From Phormidesmis priestleyi ULC007 (GTDB lineage: Bacteria; Cyanobacteriota; Cyanobacteriia; Leptolyngbyales; Leptolyngbyaceae), in NCBI RefSeq assembly GCF_001895925.1, contig NZ_MPPI01000004.1, forward strand, positions 1 to 64,000: a stretch of DNA of 64,000 nt. The letters run 5' to 3'. Each line of letters starts with the position of its first letter. The first letter of the stretch is position 1. The notes beneath the pieces were generated by a model. That model saw nothing but the letters and a program-made list of their open reading frames with translations. It did not search any database and had not been told where the DNA came from. The position numbers and the translations under genes are program-made. Of the stretch, positions 8,736-16,016 are shown one piece after another.

Positions 8736-10109
8736 CTAAACGACTCGATTTTGGCGGATGCACTCAGCGTACCAGTGGTAGCTGGCTTTGGGAATGCGCT
8801 TTTGGGTGCGGTAATCGATGTAGATGATGCCAAATCGCCGATCGAACCCCCACGACCACTCAAAATTATCCATTAAACTCCAGACAAAATAACCGCGAAC
8901 CGGATAGCCTTCGTCAACTGCACGATGAACGGTTTTGAGATATTGACGAAGATAAAGAATGCGATCGCTGTCGATCACTTCTCCCGATCGAGTCACTTCG
9001 TCCTGAGCAGCACAGCCGTTTTCGGTGATGTAAACCGGGAGATCAGGGCGATCTAACGTCTCACTAACATGACGAATTCCCCAATAAAGACTTTCTGGCA
9101 CAATCTGCAACCACGGCATGTGCATCGCTGGATAGCCTTTTGGAAAATCAATCCACTCACAGCCTTGAGAATTATTTGCAGCCCGGATGTAAGCACCCGT
9201 GTAAATGTTTAACCCTAAAGAATCGATCGGCTGATGAATGGTATCTAAATCCCCAACTTGAATATCAGGGGCATCGTTGCCCAACTGGTCTAGCAATTGC
9301 GAACTATATTCACCCGTAATGGCAGGATAAATGATTCCACCATTGCCGCAGTGATAGGGAAAGGCATTTTTAGCCGCCTCGATGTCATCCGCCGACTCGG
9401 TTAGAGGAACGGTGATGCCGGGGTTATCCACCAGCGAAATCAAACAGGGAACCGGAGACACAGCCCGAATTGCCTGACAGCCCAATCCATGAGCCAATAA
9501 CGCATGATGGGAGGTTTGCCAAACTTGTTTTTTAGACTTTACCCGCGTTCCGGGGGCGTGTTTTGGCGTTTGGTTTACGTCATAGCTCATGTGCGTAAAG
9601 CAAGAGATTTCGTTCAGCGTCATCCAGTTTGTGATGCGATCACCCAATCGGCTCACCACTGCCGTCACATAATCGGCAAAATCCTGCGCCATTTCTCGAC
9701 TTTGCCACGAGCCATATCGGTCTTCTAGCGCTTGAGGGCTATCCCAATGAAATAAGGTGGCGTGGGGTGTGATGTCATAGGATCGGAGACAATCCACCAA
9801 TCTGCTGTAGAAGTCAATGCCCGCCTCGTTTACCGCACCGCGACCATCGGGAATGATGCGACACCAGGAGATGCTAAAGCGATAGTGTTTAATGCCCAAC
9901 GCTGCCATCAGTTGGATGTCTTGCTCGTAGCGATGGTAGTGGTCACAGGCGATCGCGCCCGTGTCTCTGTTGAGGGTGCGTCCTCGTTTGGCGCTAAAGG
10001 TGTCCCACACGCTAGGTTTGCGTCCGTCTTCTTTGACGGCTCCCTCGATTTGATAGGCGGCAGTTGCAGCACCCCACTCAAACGTTTCTGGAAATTGATA
10101 GCTAGACAT
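8736..10109 (-). CDS. GH1 family beta-glucosidase
   Basis: The 457-residue glycoside hydrolase family 1 enzyme opens FPETFEWGAATAAYQIEGA, the family signature. The acid/base Glu is in NWMTLNEISCF and the nucleophile Glu in PVYITENGCA. The C-terminal VRGYFVWSLMDNFEWSWGFDRRFGIIYID completes the active-site barrel. It should hydrolyse beta-glucosides to glucose plus an aglycone in the cytosol; the exact substrate cannot be read. I chose MSSYQFPE at 10109, because the longer form starting 27 bp upstream adds residues not typical of the family. Confidence 0.95.
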   Translation of the reverse strand: MSSYQFPETFEWGAATAAYQIEGAVKEDGRKPSVWDTFSAKRGRTLNRDTGAIACDHYHRYEQDIQLMAALGIKHYRFSISWCRIIPDGRGAVNEAGIDFYSRLVDCLRSYDITPHATLFHWDSPQALEDRYGSWQSREMAQDFADYVTAVVSRLGDRITNWMTLNEISCFTHMSYDVNQTPKHAPGTRVKSKKQVWQTSHHALLAHGLGCQAIRAVSPVPCLISLVDNPGITVPLTESADDIEAAKNAFPYHCGNGGIIYPAITGEYSSQLLDQLGNDAPDIQVGDLDTIHQPIDSLGLNIYTGAYIRAANNSQGCEWIDFPKGYPAMHMPWLQIVPESLYWGIRHVSETLDRPDLPVYITENGCAAQDEVTRSGEVIDSDRILYLRQYLKTVHRAVDEGYPVRGYFVWSLMDNFEWSWGFDRRFGIIYIDYRTQKRIPKASYHWYAECIRQNRVV

Positions 10110-10299
10110 CGTTTGAGGTTTTTTGGAGAGCAACACGACTGATGAAAATTAACAGAATGGTGAGGCTAGGCAAGAGAATCGCGCTGAGGACGATCGGAGT
10201 TGTGGGCGCGATCGTCACCAGCGGGGCAGCGTATTTGATGAGGAGAGAGAGGGCGATCGAGAGTAGCAAAACCTTGAGAATGAAAATAAAGCTATCCAT
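10102..10299 (-). CDS. Small two-TM membrane protein (65 aa)
   Basis: The peptide has two hydrophobic helices (FIFILKVLLLSIALSLLIKYA and TPIVLSAILLPSLTILLIFI) separated by a short Pro-rich loop. It ends in a basic tail. Its 3' end overlaps the beta-glucosidase start by 8 bp, which favours a real, translationally coupled gene over chance. No family is recognised. Confidence 0.55.
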   Translation of the reverse strand: MDSFIFILKVLLLSIALSLLIKYAAPLVTIAPTTPIVLSAILLPSLTILLIFISRVALQKTSNDV

Positions 10300-10333
10300 A
10301 CAGGCGATGGGTCAAATGATTAATCTTAGGTTA

Positions 10334-10463
10334 ACGTCAGTTTGACAGAAGTGATTGGCCACGATTGTGAATCCGGGAAGCCCCCTAAATCCCCCAGAAT
10401 GGGGGATTTAGGGGGCTGAAGCCGCTCAAAACGAAACGAAAAGCCTCGTGGTCGAACTCACGT
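10334..10463. mobile_element. Miniature element, shell B copy 1, with TSD
   Basis: Termini ACGTCAGTTTGAC (left) and GTCGAACTCACGT (right) form imperfect inverted repeats. The flanking 7-mers are identical, TAGGTTA at 10327-10333 and 10464-10470, a target-site duplication. The interior holds the CCCCCTAAATCCCCC/GGGGGATTTAGGGGG core. The copy at 13991-14162 is the same element in the opposite orientation. Confidence 0.8.
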
Positions 10464-10483
10464 TAGGTTAAGGCAAAAAACCA

Positions 10484-10877
10484 GCGTTGCTGAATCTGGC
10501 TCTGAGTTGCCCCCAGTTGACTTTAATGAGTCTTCACAAAGAAGTCAAAACTAGGCGACGAAGAGGCACAGATACCATTACTTCAGCATGACGGGTCAAT
10601 ACGCTCTCGCGATGGGTTGATACGTTCTCTTGACAGGCTAATAAGTCCTCTCAATGATTTGATTCAGTCTCTCAACGACTTAATGCGTTCTCTTGACAGG
10701 TTAATACGTTCTCTCGATGAGGCAACTTGTTCTCTCAATGGGTCAGTATGTTCTCTTGACCGGGTGAAACCGCGATCGGCTCATCTCAAAATCCCTCTGG
10801 AATCTGAATTGTTTAAGAGATTGATTTTGTTTGTGTGAGGGCAAATTCATCGATTCACATTCCCAACTCAGCAACGC
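10484..10877. mobile_element. Inverted-repeat-bounded block containing a 21-bp tandem array
   Basis: GCGTTGCTGA at 10484-10493 and TCAGCAACGC at 10868-10877 are exact inverted copies, and similarity extends a few bases inward (AATCTGG versus GTTGGGA). The ~394-bp block holds the 21-bp array and one short open frame. No transposase is present. It fits a non-autonomous element whose end resembles an insertion-sequence terminus, but I cannot name the family. It occupies most of the 590-bp gap between the small membrane protein and the TPR gene. Confidence 0.5.
10594..10765 (+). repeat. Eight-unit 21-bp degenerate tandem repeat
   Basis: About eight units of roughly TACGTTCTCTTGACAGGTTAA repeat with a 21-bp period. 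Read in one frame (from ATG at 10617) they encode a heptad repeat of the type RSLDRLI, within a 73-residue frame with no clear ribosome-binding site. Whether the frame is translated is unknown; the periodicity is directly visible. Confidence 0.7.
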
Positions 10878-10889
10878 CAAAAAACCTTC

Positions 10890-11204
10890 TTAAGTTGGGC
10901 TTTCTAACAACGCTTGGAAAAGAGCGTTTCCTCGAATAGTGTCAAAATCTGCATCTGATTTTGCGTTTTCTCGTACTCTAGGATCGAGTGCAATTGCTTG
11001 GGCTAAAGATTCGATCGCGAGTGCAACATTGTTTTGTAGTGCATAACATTTGGCTTTGTTGTAGAGAGCAAAGGCATTCTCTGGTTCAATCTTGAGGACT
11101 CGATCGTAGCTAATAATAGCGTCATCGTAACGCCCTAATCTTTGCAGAATTAAACCTCGATTGAACCAGGCTGCATGTTTGTCTGGTTTGGATGGCTTTG
11201 TCAT
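10890..11204 (-). pseudogene. Frameshifted C-terminal TPR segment of the NTPase-TPR gene
   Basis: This segment reads HAAWFNRGLILQRLGRYDDAI, then YDRVLKIEPENAFALYNKAKCYALQ and NVALAIESLAQAIALDPRV: further TPR units that continue the gene at 11122-13131 in another frame. Relative to the preceding repeat unit, about 5 bp are missing near 11180-11200, breaking the frame. Either the gene is truly disrupted or the base calls are wrong there. Confidence 0.7.
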
Positions 11205-13131
11205 AACTCGCGATTGCCTCGTCATATTTCTGTAAGTTGGCAAGACTACTGCCCCGTCCATACCAGGCTTCATGGGAGTCAGATTTGAACTCGATGGCTT
11301 TGTCATAACTCGCGATTGCCTCGTCATATCTCTGTAAGTTGTCAAGACTTATGCCCCGGTTAGTCCAGGCTTCATGGGAGTCAGATTTGAACTCGATGGC
11401 TTTGTCATAACTCGCAGCCGATTCGCGGTAGCGGTTTAAGAAAGACAATACATTCCCCTGAACATAGAAGGTTGTGAAGAGAAAATCCTTCACCCACACC
11501 CATTGAGCCTCTTCGAGATCAGCGTCAGACTTTAGCGTCAGTTGCTCTAACGGGTGAGCAATCTCTAGCACTCTATTTAGGCAGCTAAGACTCTGTTGAT
11601 ATCGCTCTAGCCCATAGAGTGCAAAAGCAAAACCCTGCAACGAAAACATCATTTTTCCAGGCTGCCGCTGACTGAGTTGCAATAGAAGCCGAGTTAATCG
11701 CGGAATCCACTCACCCACCTCAACCGAATAGCCTTTCCCTTCGATTTGCCCATCGCGAGGTTCTAAAATGCCTTTCCTAATCAGATAAGGCAACGCTTCA
11801 TGAATCCGCCGTTTCCACTGCCACTGTTGCCAAACCGTTCCTCCCAGCATTAGATGCGCTGTAGACACAATCACAAATTCTTTTAGCTCCACATTCAGGC
11901 TCCGCAGCAAATCTACCGCATCATAGATAGGCACCGCTCCCACATGCTGTTTGACCACTTCTTGATATTGCTTCTCCCAAGACCCTCTCACGGTGCCCTG
12001 ATAGTTTTGCGGGGTTAGCGGCAAGCTCTGATCTTTCATCCTCTGCAAATTCAGCACGACATTTTTGAAGGTGCGATCGTTCTTCCGCGCCAATGCTGGA
12101 AAATTTTCTGGCGTTGATTGAATGCCCTCAATATTAGGAGTGATTTGCTCAAACAGTTGAATGATCGTCTCATCTTCAACCTCATCCATTTCATAAGCCT
12201 CAAATCGCTGCCATAGCTGCGGATACTTAGACCACGCTAATTTATCAAATTCACTAAGTTTGTCAGGTTTGTCAGGTTTGTCAGGTTTGTCAGGTTTGTC
12301 AGGAGTCAGAGAATCTGGTTCATTCCTGGCGATCGCTAATACGCGAAGGCGATCGGCTCCGACAAACCGCTCATAAGCCTCTAGGGTTCGCAGAAGCCGC
12401 TCTTGTAAAGGAACAATGGCAGGTTGCATCGGGTCGTCAACTTTAGGCGATTTGCGATCGCGCCCTTGCTCCATCTGCGAGTGCAAATCGTCTAAGAAAA
12501 ACAAAATTTGCCGATTAGTCCCTAATTTGCTTTCGGGTAGTTCATTAGGTGCATCTAACCACCCCTCAGACCTCAGCCTCAAAACCGTCCATCCTTGCCG
12601 ACTCATCCGTTCTACAACCTCTGCGGCTTCCCGTGTTTTGCCAAGTCCGCTCCGCCCCAAAATCAAAACCCAGCCGCGATCGTCTAGCAGTTTCCGAAGG
12701 TCTTCCCCAATATTTCGCCCTGCAACGCGTTGTTGGTAAGGAATATTATGATCAGCGAGTTCATCCGTGCGCCCTTCAACCATTAATCTCTGTAGGGCGA
12801 CTTCATTCGGCTTGAAAACCTCAAACGGGAACTGATCCAACGAAACAAGCTGTTTACGCTGTTGTTGACGAAACCACCAAGCAAACTTGCCGATCGCCAA
12901 TAATATTCCTGAGCCAAACACAAAGCCAATAAGGTCTTTGTTCGCAGTGAAGAATTGCAGGATGGGGCTTAAATCCACAAGTTCAACCCAGAATATTTTA
13001 GGATTAAAAATAATTATAACCTTCGTCTCAAACTCTTCTAGTCTTCGCGTTGTGTTTAATTCGATGGCTATAGGCTCAAGATCTAACGTTAAGGAGCGTG
13101 GATTTATTAAGGTGCAACTTCTCGTACTCAA
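11122..13131 (-). CDS. Membrane-anchored P-loop NTPase with TPR repeats (frameshifted 3' end)
   Basis: The 669-residue frame has one transmembrane helix (residues ~67-85), a P-loop GRSGLGKT (159-166) and a Walker B strand ILFFLDDLH. A five-fold PDK tripeptide repeat follows near residue 280, then a helical region and C-terminal TPR units (YDEAIASYDKAIEFKSDSHE). This is the layout of STAND-like ATPases with a repeat sensor. The TPR frame breaks near 11190 and continues in another frame to 10890. The only start is a TTG at 13131 lying inside a miniature element, and the first internal Met is residue 117. The native 5' end may have been replaced. Function unknown. Confidence 0.7.
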   Translation of the reverse strand: MSTRSCTLINPRSLTLDLEPIAIELNTTRRLEEFETKVIIIFNPKIFWVELVDLSPILQFFTANKDLIGFVFGSGILLAIGKFAWWFRQQQRKQLVSLDQFPFEVFKPNEVALQRLMVEGRTDELADHNIPYQQRVAGRNIGEDLRKLLDDRGWVLILGRSGLGKTREAAEVVERMSRQGWTVLRLRSEGWLDAPNELPESKLGTNRQILFFLDDLHSQMEQGRDRKSPKVDDPMQPAIVPLQERLLRTLEAYERFVGADRLRVLAIARNEPDSLTPDKPDKPDKPDKPDKLSEFDKLAWSKYPQLWQRFEAYEMDEVEDETIIQLFEQITPNIEGIQSTPENFPALARKNDRTFKNVVLNLQRMKDQSLPLTPQNYQGTVRGSWEKQYQEVVKQHVGAVPIYDAVDLLRSLNVELKEFVIVSTAHLMLGGTVWQQWQWKRRIHEALPYLIRKGILEPRDGQIEGKGYSVEVGEWIPRLTRLLLQLSQRQPGKMMFSLQGFAFALYGLERYQQSLSCLNRVLEIAHPLEQLTLKSDADLEEAQWVWVKDFLFTTFYVQGNVLSFLNRYRESAASYDKAIEFKSDSHEAWTNRGISLDNLQRYDEAIASYDKAIEFKSDSHEAWYGRGSSLANLQKYDEAIASYDKAIQTRQTCSLVQSRFNSAKIRALR
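12258..12302 (-). repeat. Five-copy 9-bp microsatellite in coding sequence
   Basis: GTTTGTCAG is repeated five times exactly. On the minus strand it encodes a (Asp-Lys-Pro)-type linker between the NTPase and helical regions. Because the unit is a multiple of three, copy-number change would alter linker length without shifting frame. Confidence 0.85.
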
Positions 13132-13332
13132 CTAGAGTGTATATCAGTTCGTTGATGGCTCCGTTTGAGTCGGCTGGTGCCCCCTAAATCCCCCATTCTG
13201 GGGGACTTTGAAACCGGGAATCTTGGCTCAAAGTCCCCCAGAATGGGGGATTTAGGGGGCGAAGATCTCAGCCATGACAAATCAAGAGATTTGATTACAA
13301 GATTGACAGGTTATTTAATCCACGCTCCTAAG
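13089..13332. mobile_element. Miniature element, shell A copy 2
   Basis: The left end reads TTAAGGAGCGTGGATTTATT; the right end reverse-complements to CTTAGGAGCGTGGATTAAAT. The interior has the GCCCCCTAAATCCCCC core and inner GGGGGACTTTGAAA/CTCAAAGTCCCCC arms (13180-13261). It matches the element at 1-236 along both flanks in inverted orientation. It lies between two minus-strand genes: its right end encodes the last codons and stop of the upstream Uma2 gene, and its left part supplies the TTG start of the NTPase-TPR frame. Confidence 0.8.
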
Positions 13333-13974
13333 CAGGTCTATCTGCTCTTTAACCCACTGACGAAATGCTTTTAGCGCTTTGTTTCTGCCAACAATTTTGC
13401 TCTCCCTCAAATATCGTGGGATCGCCTCGCTCAACGGCAAATTTGGAAAGATTGAGCTTTCTGGTGACTCTTCATAGCGATCTTGCCGCAAAATGTTGAT
13501 TTGCAGATTTCCATTCTCAAACCGCCATAGCTCAGGCACCTTCAATGCTGCGTAAATGCTGCGGTGAGTTCGAGAAGTCACATCAATTTCGAGGGCTAAA
13601 TCGGGGGGAGGGTCGATCGAGAGATCCAGTCGCTTCTTACCTCGAATGGCTGGCTCATTCTGAATATAAAAGCACTGGTCAGGCTCAATTCCTTTCAGCA
13701 TCCCTTCACTTTTATAGGTGGTAGAACCCAAACTCCGAAACTCAATGTCTAATTCTTCTAAAAGGTCTTTGATCAAATCCCCGATAATTTCTTTATTATC
13801 TTCATGTTCGGGCAGAGGAGCCATGATTTCTAGCAGTCCATTCTCATAAGCGATCCGAGCGGCACGATGTTCGCCTAGCTCCTCTAGAACTCTTTCAAAT
13901 TCCTGCCACGTAATGTCTTGCAGCACCACTCGTTGCCCTGGTGGAATTTGAATTCGACTGAGTTCCAATAGCAT
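13315..13974 (-). CDS. Uma2 family (DUF820) putative endonuclease
   Basis: The 219-residue protein contains LQDITWQEFERVLEELGE, YENGLLEIMAPLPEHE, PDQCFYIQNEP and PPPDLALEIDVTSRTHRS, the last holding the presumed catalytic D..ExD/S core; KVPELWRFENGNLQI follows. It belongs to the subgroup whose N-terminus is MLLELSRIQIPPGQRV. The final residues (LRSVD) and the stop codon come from miniature element shell A copy 2, so the original C-terminus has been modified. Another miniature element lies 17 bp upstream of the ATG and may have displaced its promoter. Confidence 0.87.
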   Translation of the reverse strand: MLLELSRIQIPPGQRVVLQDITWQEFERVLEELGEHRAARIAYENGLLEIMAPLPEHEDNKEIIGDLIKDLLEELDIEFRSLGSTTYKSEGMLKGIEPDQCFYIQNEPAIRGKKRLDLSIDPPPDLALEIDVTSRTHRSIYAALKVPELWRFENGNLQINILRQDRYEESPESSIFPNLPLSEAIPRYLRESKIVGRNKALKAFRQWVKEQIDLLRSVD

Positions 13975-13990
13975 TTTCTACCTTAGATAA

Positions 13991-14162
13991 ACGTGAGTTC
14001 GACGAGTTTTTTCGCTTCGTTCTCAGCGGCTTCTGCCCCCTAAATCCCCCAATTTGGGGGACTTCAAGCCAAAATTTCTGGTTCAAAGCTCCCCAATTTT
14101 GGGGGATTTAGGGGGCTTCCCGAATTCATCATCGGAGTGAACCACTTCTATCTAACTCACGT
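13991..14162. mobile_element. Miniature element, shell B copy 2, with TSD
   Basis: It starts ACGTGAGTTCGACGAG and ends TCTAACTCACGT. The flanking 7-mers TAGATAA (13984-13990 and 14163-14169) are identical, a target-site duplication. The internal core CCCCCTAAATCCCCC..GGGGGATTTAGGGGG also contains an inner GGGGGACTTCAAGCC/GGTTCAAAGCTCCCC arm. No coding capacity. Confidence 0.82.
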
Positions 14163-14169
14163 TAGATAA

Positions 14170-14271
14170 ATGGCTGATCCTATTCTAGAAGTAGATACAA
14201 CAGAAAGCCCGATCGCTGAGATTCTCCTGACAGCGATCGAGCGATTTAGTTCAGATTTCGCGAGTATCTAA
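14170..14271 (+). CDS. Possible 33-aa open frame
   Basis: A short frame (MADPILEVDTTESPIAEILL and 13 more residues) lies between two miniature elements. It is acidic and helical, and no ribosome-binding site is obvious. It may be a remnant of a longer gene cut by the flanking elements. Low confidence. Confidence 0.2.
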   Translation: MADPILEVDTTESPIAEILLTAIERFSSDFASI

Positions 14272-14502
14272 GAGGATGTTTGAAAAGTCTCCGTTGAGCG
14301 CCTAGCCCGCCCTGAACTGAAAGTTCGGGCTAACGGTGCGAAGTCCTCTGAAGAGGACTGGGAGAGAAATGGTCGTTTCAGTCCGGTTCAACGGACTTCG
14401 CACCGTTAGCCCCGTTGCCGAAGGCACTTGCGAAGCAACCTCCAATCCGGGGCGGGACAGCAACGCAGCAAAGAGATTTTCTATACTTTTCAAACGTCCT
14501 CT
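14271..14502. mobile_element. Miniature element, shell C copy 1, with hairpin core R2
   Basis: AGAGGATGTTTGAAAAGT (14271-14288) and ACTTTTCAAACGTCCTCT (14485-14502) are near-perfect 18-bp terminal inverted repeats. The interior is the CGCCCTGAACTGAAAGTTCGGGC-type hairpin core with GAAGTCCTCTGAAGAGGACT and GTCCGGTTCAACGGACTTCG arms. The same shell and core recur at 32540-32750. Its right terminus supplies the TAG stop of the adjacent HdeD-like gene. Confidence 0.82.
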
Positions 14503-15070
14503 AAGCCGAAGTCACCGTCGGTTGGCTTTCATCAACATGAGGATTCAATGCTAAACCCACCCGTGAAATGCCCGTAAACAGAATGCTTGCTCCGACCAAC
14601 GTACCTAACAGCCAGGGTGCATCAAACGGGAACTGAAACCAAATCATGCCGCCTAACAGTAGCGTAACAATGCCATTACCCAATACCCAAGTCCAGTTGG
14701 GTTGCGGACGGAGCCGGAACGCCAAAATTAGCTCAAACACGCCTTCACTGAGCAAGAAGCTACCCAACAAGATGGTCAATGTCAAAATGCCAGTTAGGGG
14801 AGAAACGAACAACATAATCCCCGTTCCGATATAGAGGAGGCTTAACAATAGCTTCCAAATAAAGCCGCCTTCTTGACGAGTTTGAAAGGCATATCCCACC
14901 TTGGCAAAACCTGCCGAGAGCAGGATCAGCGCAATCCAGGTTTCAGTGACGATCGTCGAAACTCTTGGCACCAAGATTCCAGCCAATCCGATCACAATTA
15001 AGAGAATACCAATCCAAATTGACGGATTTTTGCCCGGTTGGGTGGTGTCGGGTGAAACATTGGTAGTCAT
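14501..15070 (-). CDS. HdeD/DUF308 family membrane protein
   Basis: The 189-residue protein has six predicted membrane helices in three pairs (IWIGILLIVIGLAGILVP, TWIALILLSAGFAKVGYAF, LLLSLLYIGTGIMLFVSPL, TLTILLGSFLLSEGVFELIL and so on), the internal-repeat layout of DUF308/HdeD. In enterobacteria HdeD aids acid resistance; in cyanobacteria the role is unproven. The hydrophilic N-terminus (TTNVSPDTTQPGKNPS) is cytosolic. The TAG stop lies in the end of a shell C miniature element, so the native C-terminus may have been longer. Confidence 0.85.
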   Translation of the reverse strand: MTTNVSPDTTQPGKNPSIWIGILLIVIGLAGILVPRVSTIVTETWIALILLSAGFAKVGYAFQTRQEGGFIWKLLLSLLYIGTGIMLFVSPLTGILTLTILLGSFLLSEGVFELILAFRLRPQPNWTWVLGNGIVTLLLGGMIWFQFPFDAPWLLGTLVGASILFTGISRVGLALNPHVDESQPTVTSA

Positions 15071-15191
15071 ATAAGACTTTTCCTATACCTGTGTGAATTT
15101 CACCTTTAGACTAGGAAACTTCTGATCAGTTAAGTAGCTCCTTAAGACAGAACTGCGATCGTAAGTGATCAGACTTTAGCTAGAGACTGCT

Positions 15192-16013
15192 TTAACCAAA
15201 CCGACCTTGCACATAATCTCTTGTGCGAGATTGAGACGCTGCCATAAAAATCTGAGTCGTAGCGCCAAACTCAACGAGTTGACCAATCCGACTTTCATCG
15301 GTGCTAAAAAAAGCCGTGTATTGAGAGACGCGAGACGCTTGCTGCATATTGTGAGTCACGATCGCGATCGTCAGTTCATGCCGCAAACTATCGATTAGTT
15401 CTTCAATTTTCATTGTGGCGATCGGGTCAAGCGCCGAACAAGGCTCATCCATCAGCAAAATTTTGGGCTTGACTGCCAGCGCACGAGCAATGCACAGACG
15501 CTGCTGTTGTCCCCCCGATAGTCCCAATGCCGACTTACTGAGATTGTCTTTGACCTCATTCCACAGTGCCGCACTACGCAAGGCAGATTCAACAGTTTCG
15601 TCTAGGCTGACTCGATTAGGGCGGCTAAACACTCTCACGCCATAGGCCACATTGTCATAAATGCTGCTCGGAAAAGGATTTGGCTTTTGAAATACCATCC
15701 CAATCTGGCGACGTAATCGATTGAGATTGACCTGACGGCTGTAAATGTCTTGACCAAAAAACTCGACTTGACCTTCGACACGCACCACTCCTTCAAGCTC
15801 ACTAATCCGATTGAGGGCTTTGAGAAAAGTAGATTTTCCACAGCCAGACGGCCCGATAATGGCGGTGACTTGCCCTTGATAGATATCCATTGAGACGGAC
15901 TCGATCGCCTTCTGGCTACCATAATAAAACGCCAAATCTTTGACCCGCAGCGCTGGAATTAGATCGCTGGTTGATGAAGCGTTGATTGCTGAATCATGAA
16001 AACTAAACTGCAT
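15192..16013 (-). CDS. pstB: Phosphate ABC transporter ATP-binding protein
   Basis: The 273-residue ATPase powers PstCA. Walker A is GPSGCGKST, the signature is LSGGQQQR, and Walker B is ILLMDEPCSALDP, with a switch His in AIVTHNMQQASRV; the Q-loop region reads GMVFQKPNPFP. The ~23-residue N-terminal extension before LRVKDLAFYYG is common in cyanobacterial PstB. It is the last gene of the pst cluster and starts 3 bp after the pstA stop. No phoU follows. Confidence 0.97.
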   Translation of the reverse strand: MQFSFHDSAINASSTSDLIPALRVKDLAFYYGSQKAIESVSMDIYQGQVTAIIGPSGCGKSTFLKALNRISELEGVVRVEGQVEFFGQDIYSRQVNLNRLRRQIGMVFQKPNPFPSSIYDNVAYGVRVFSRPNRVSLDETVESALRSAALWNEVKDNLSKSALGLSGGQQQRLCIARALAVKPKILLMDEPCSALDPIATMKIEELIDSLRHELTIAIVTHNMQQASRVSQYTAFFSTDESRIGQLVEFGATTQIFMAASQSRTRDYVQGRFG

Positions 16014-16016
16014 AAT

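Noticed and set aside
10594-10765. 21-bp repeats as a CRISPR array
   Set aside because: The units are contiguous and degenerate with no spacers, and no cas genes are present.
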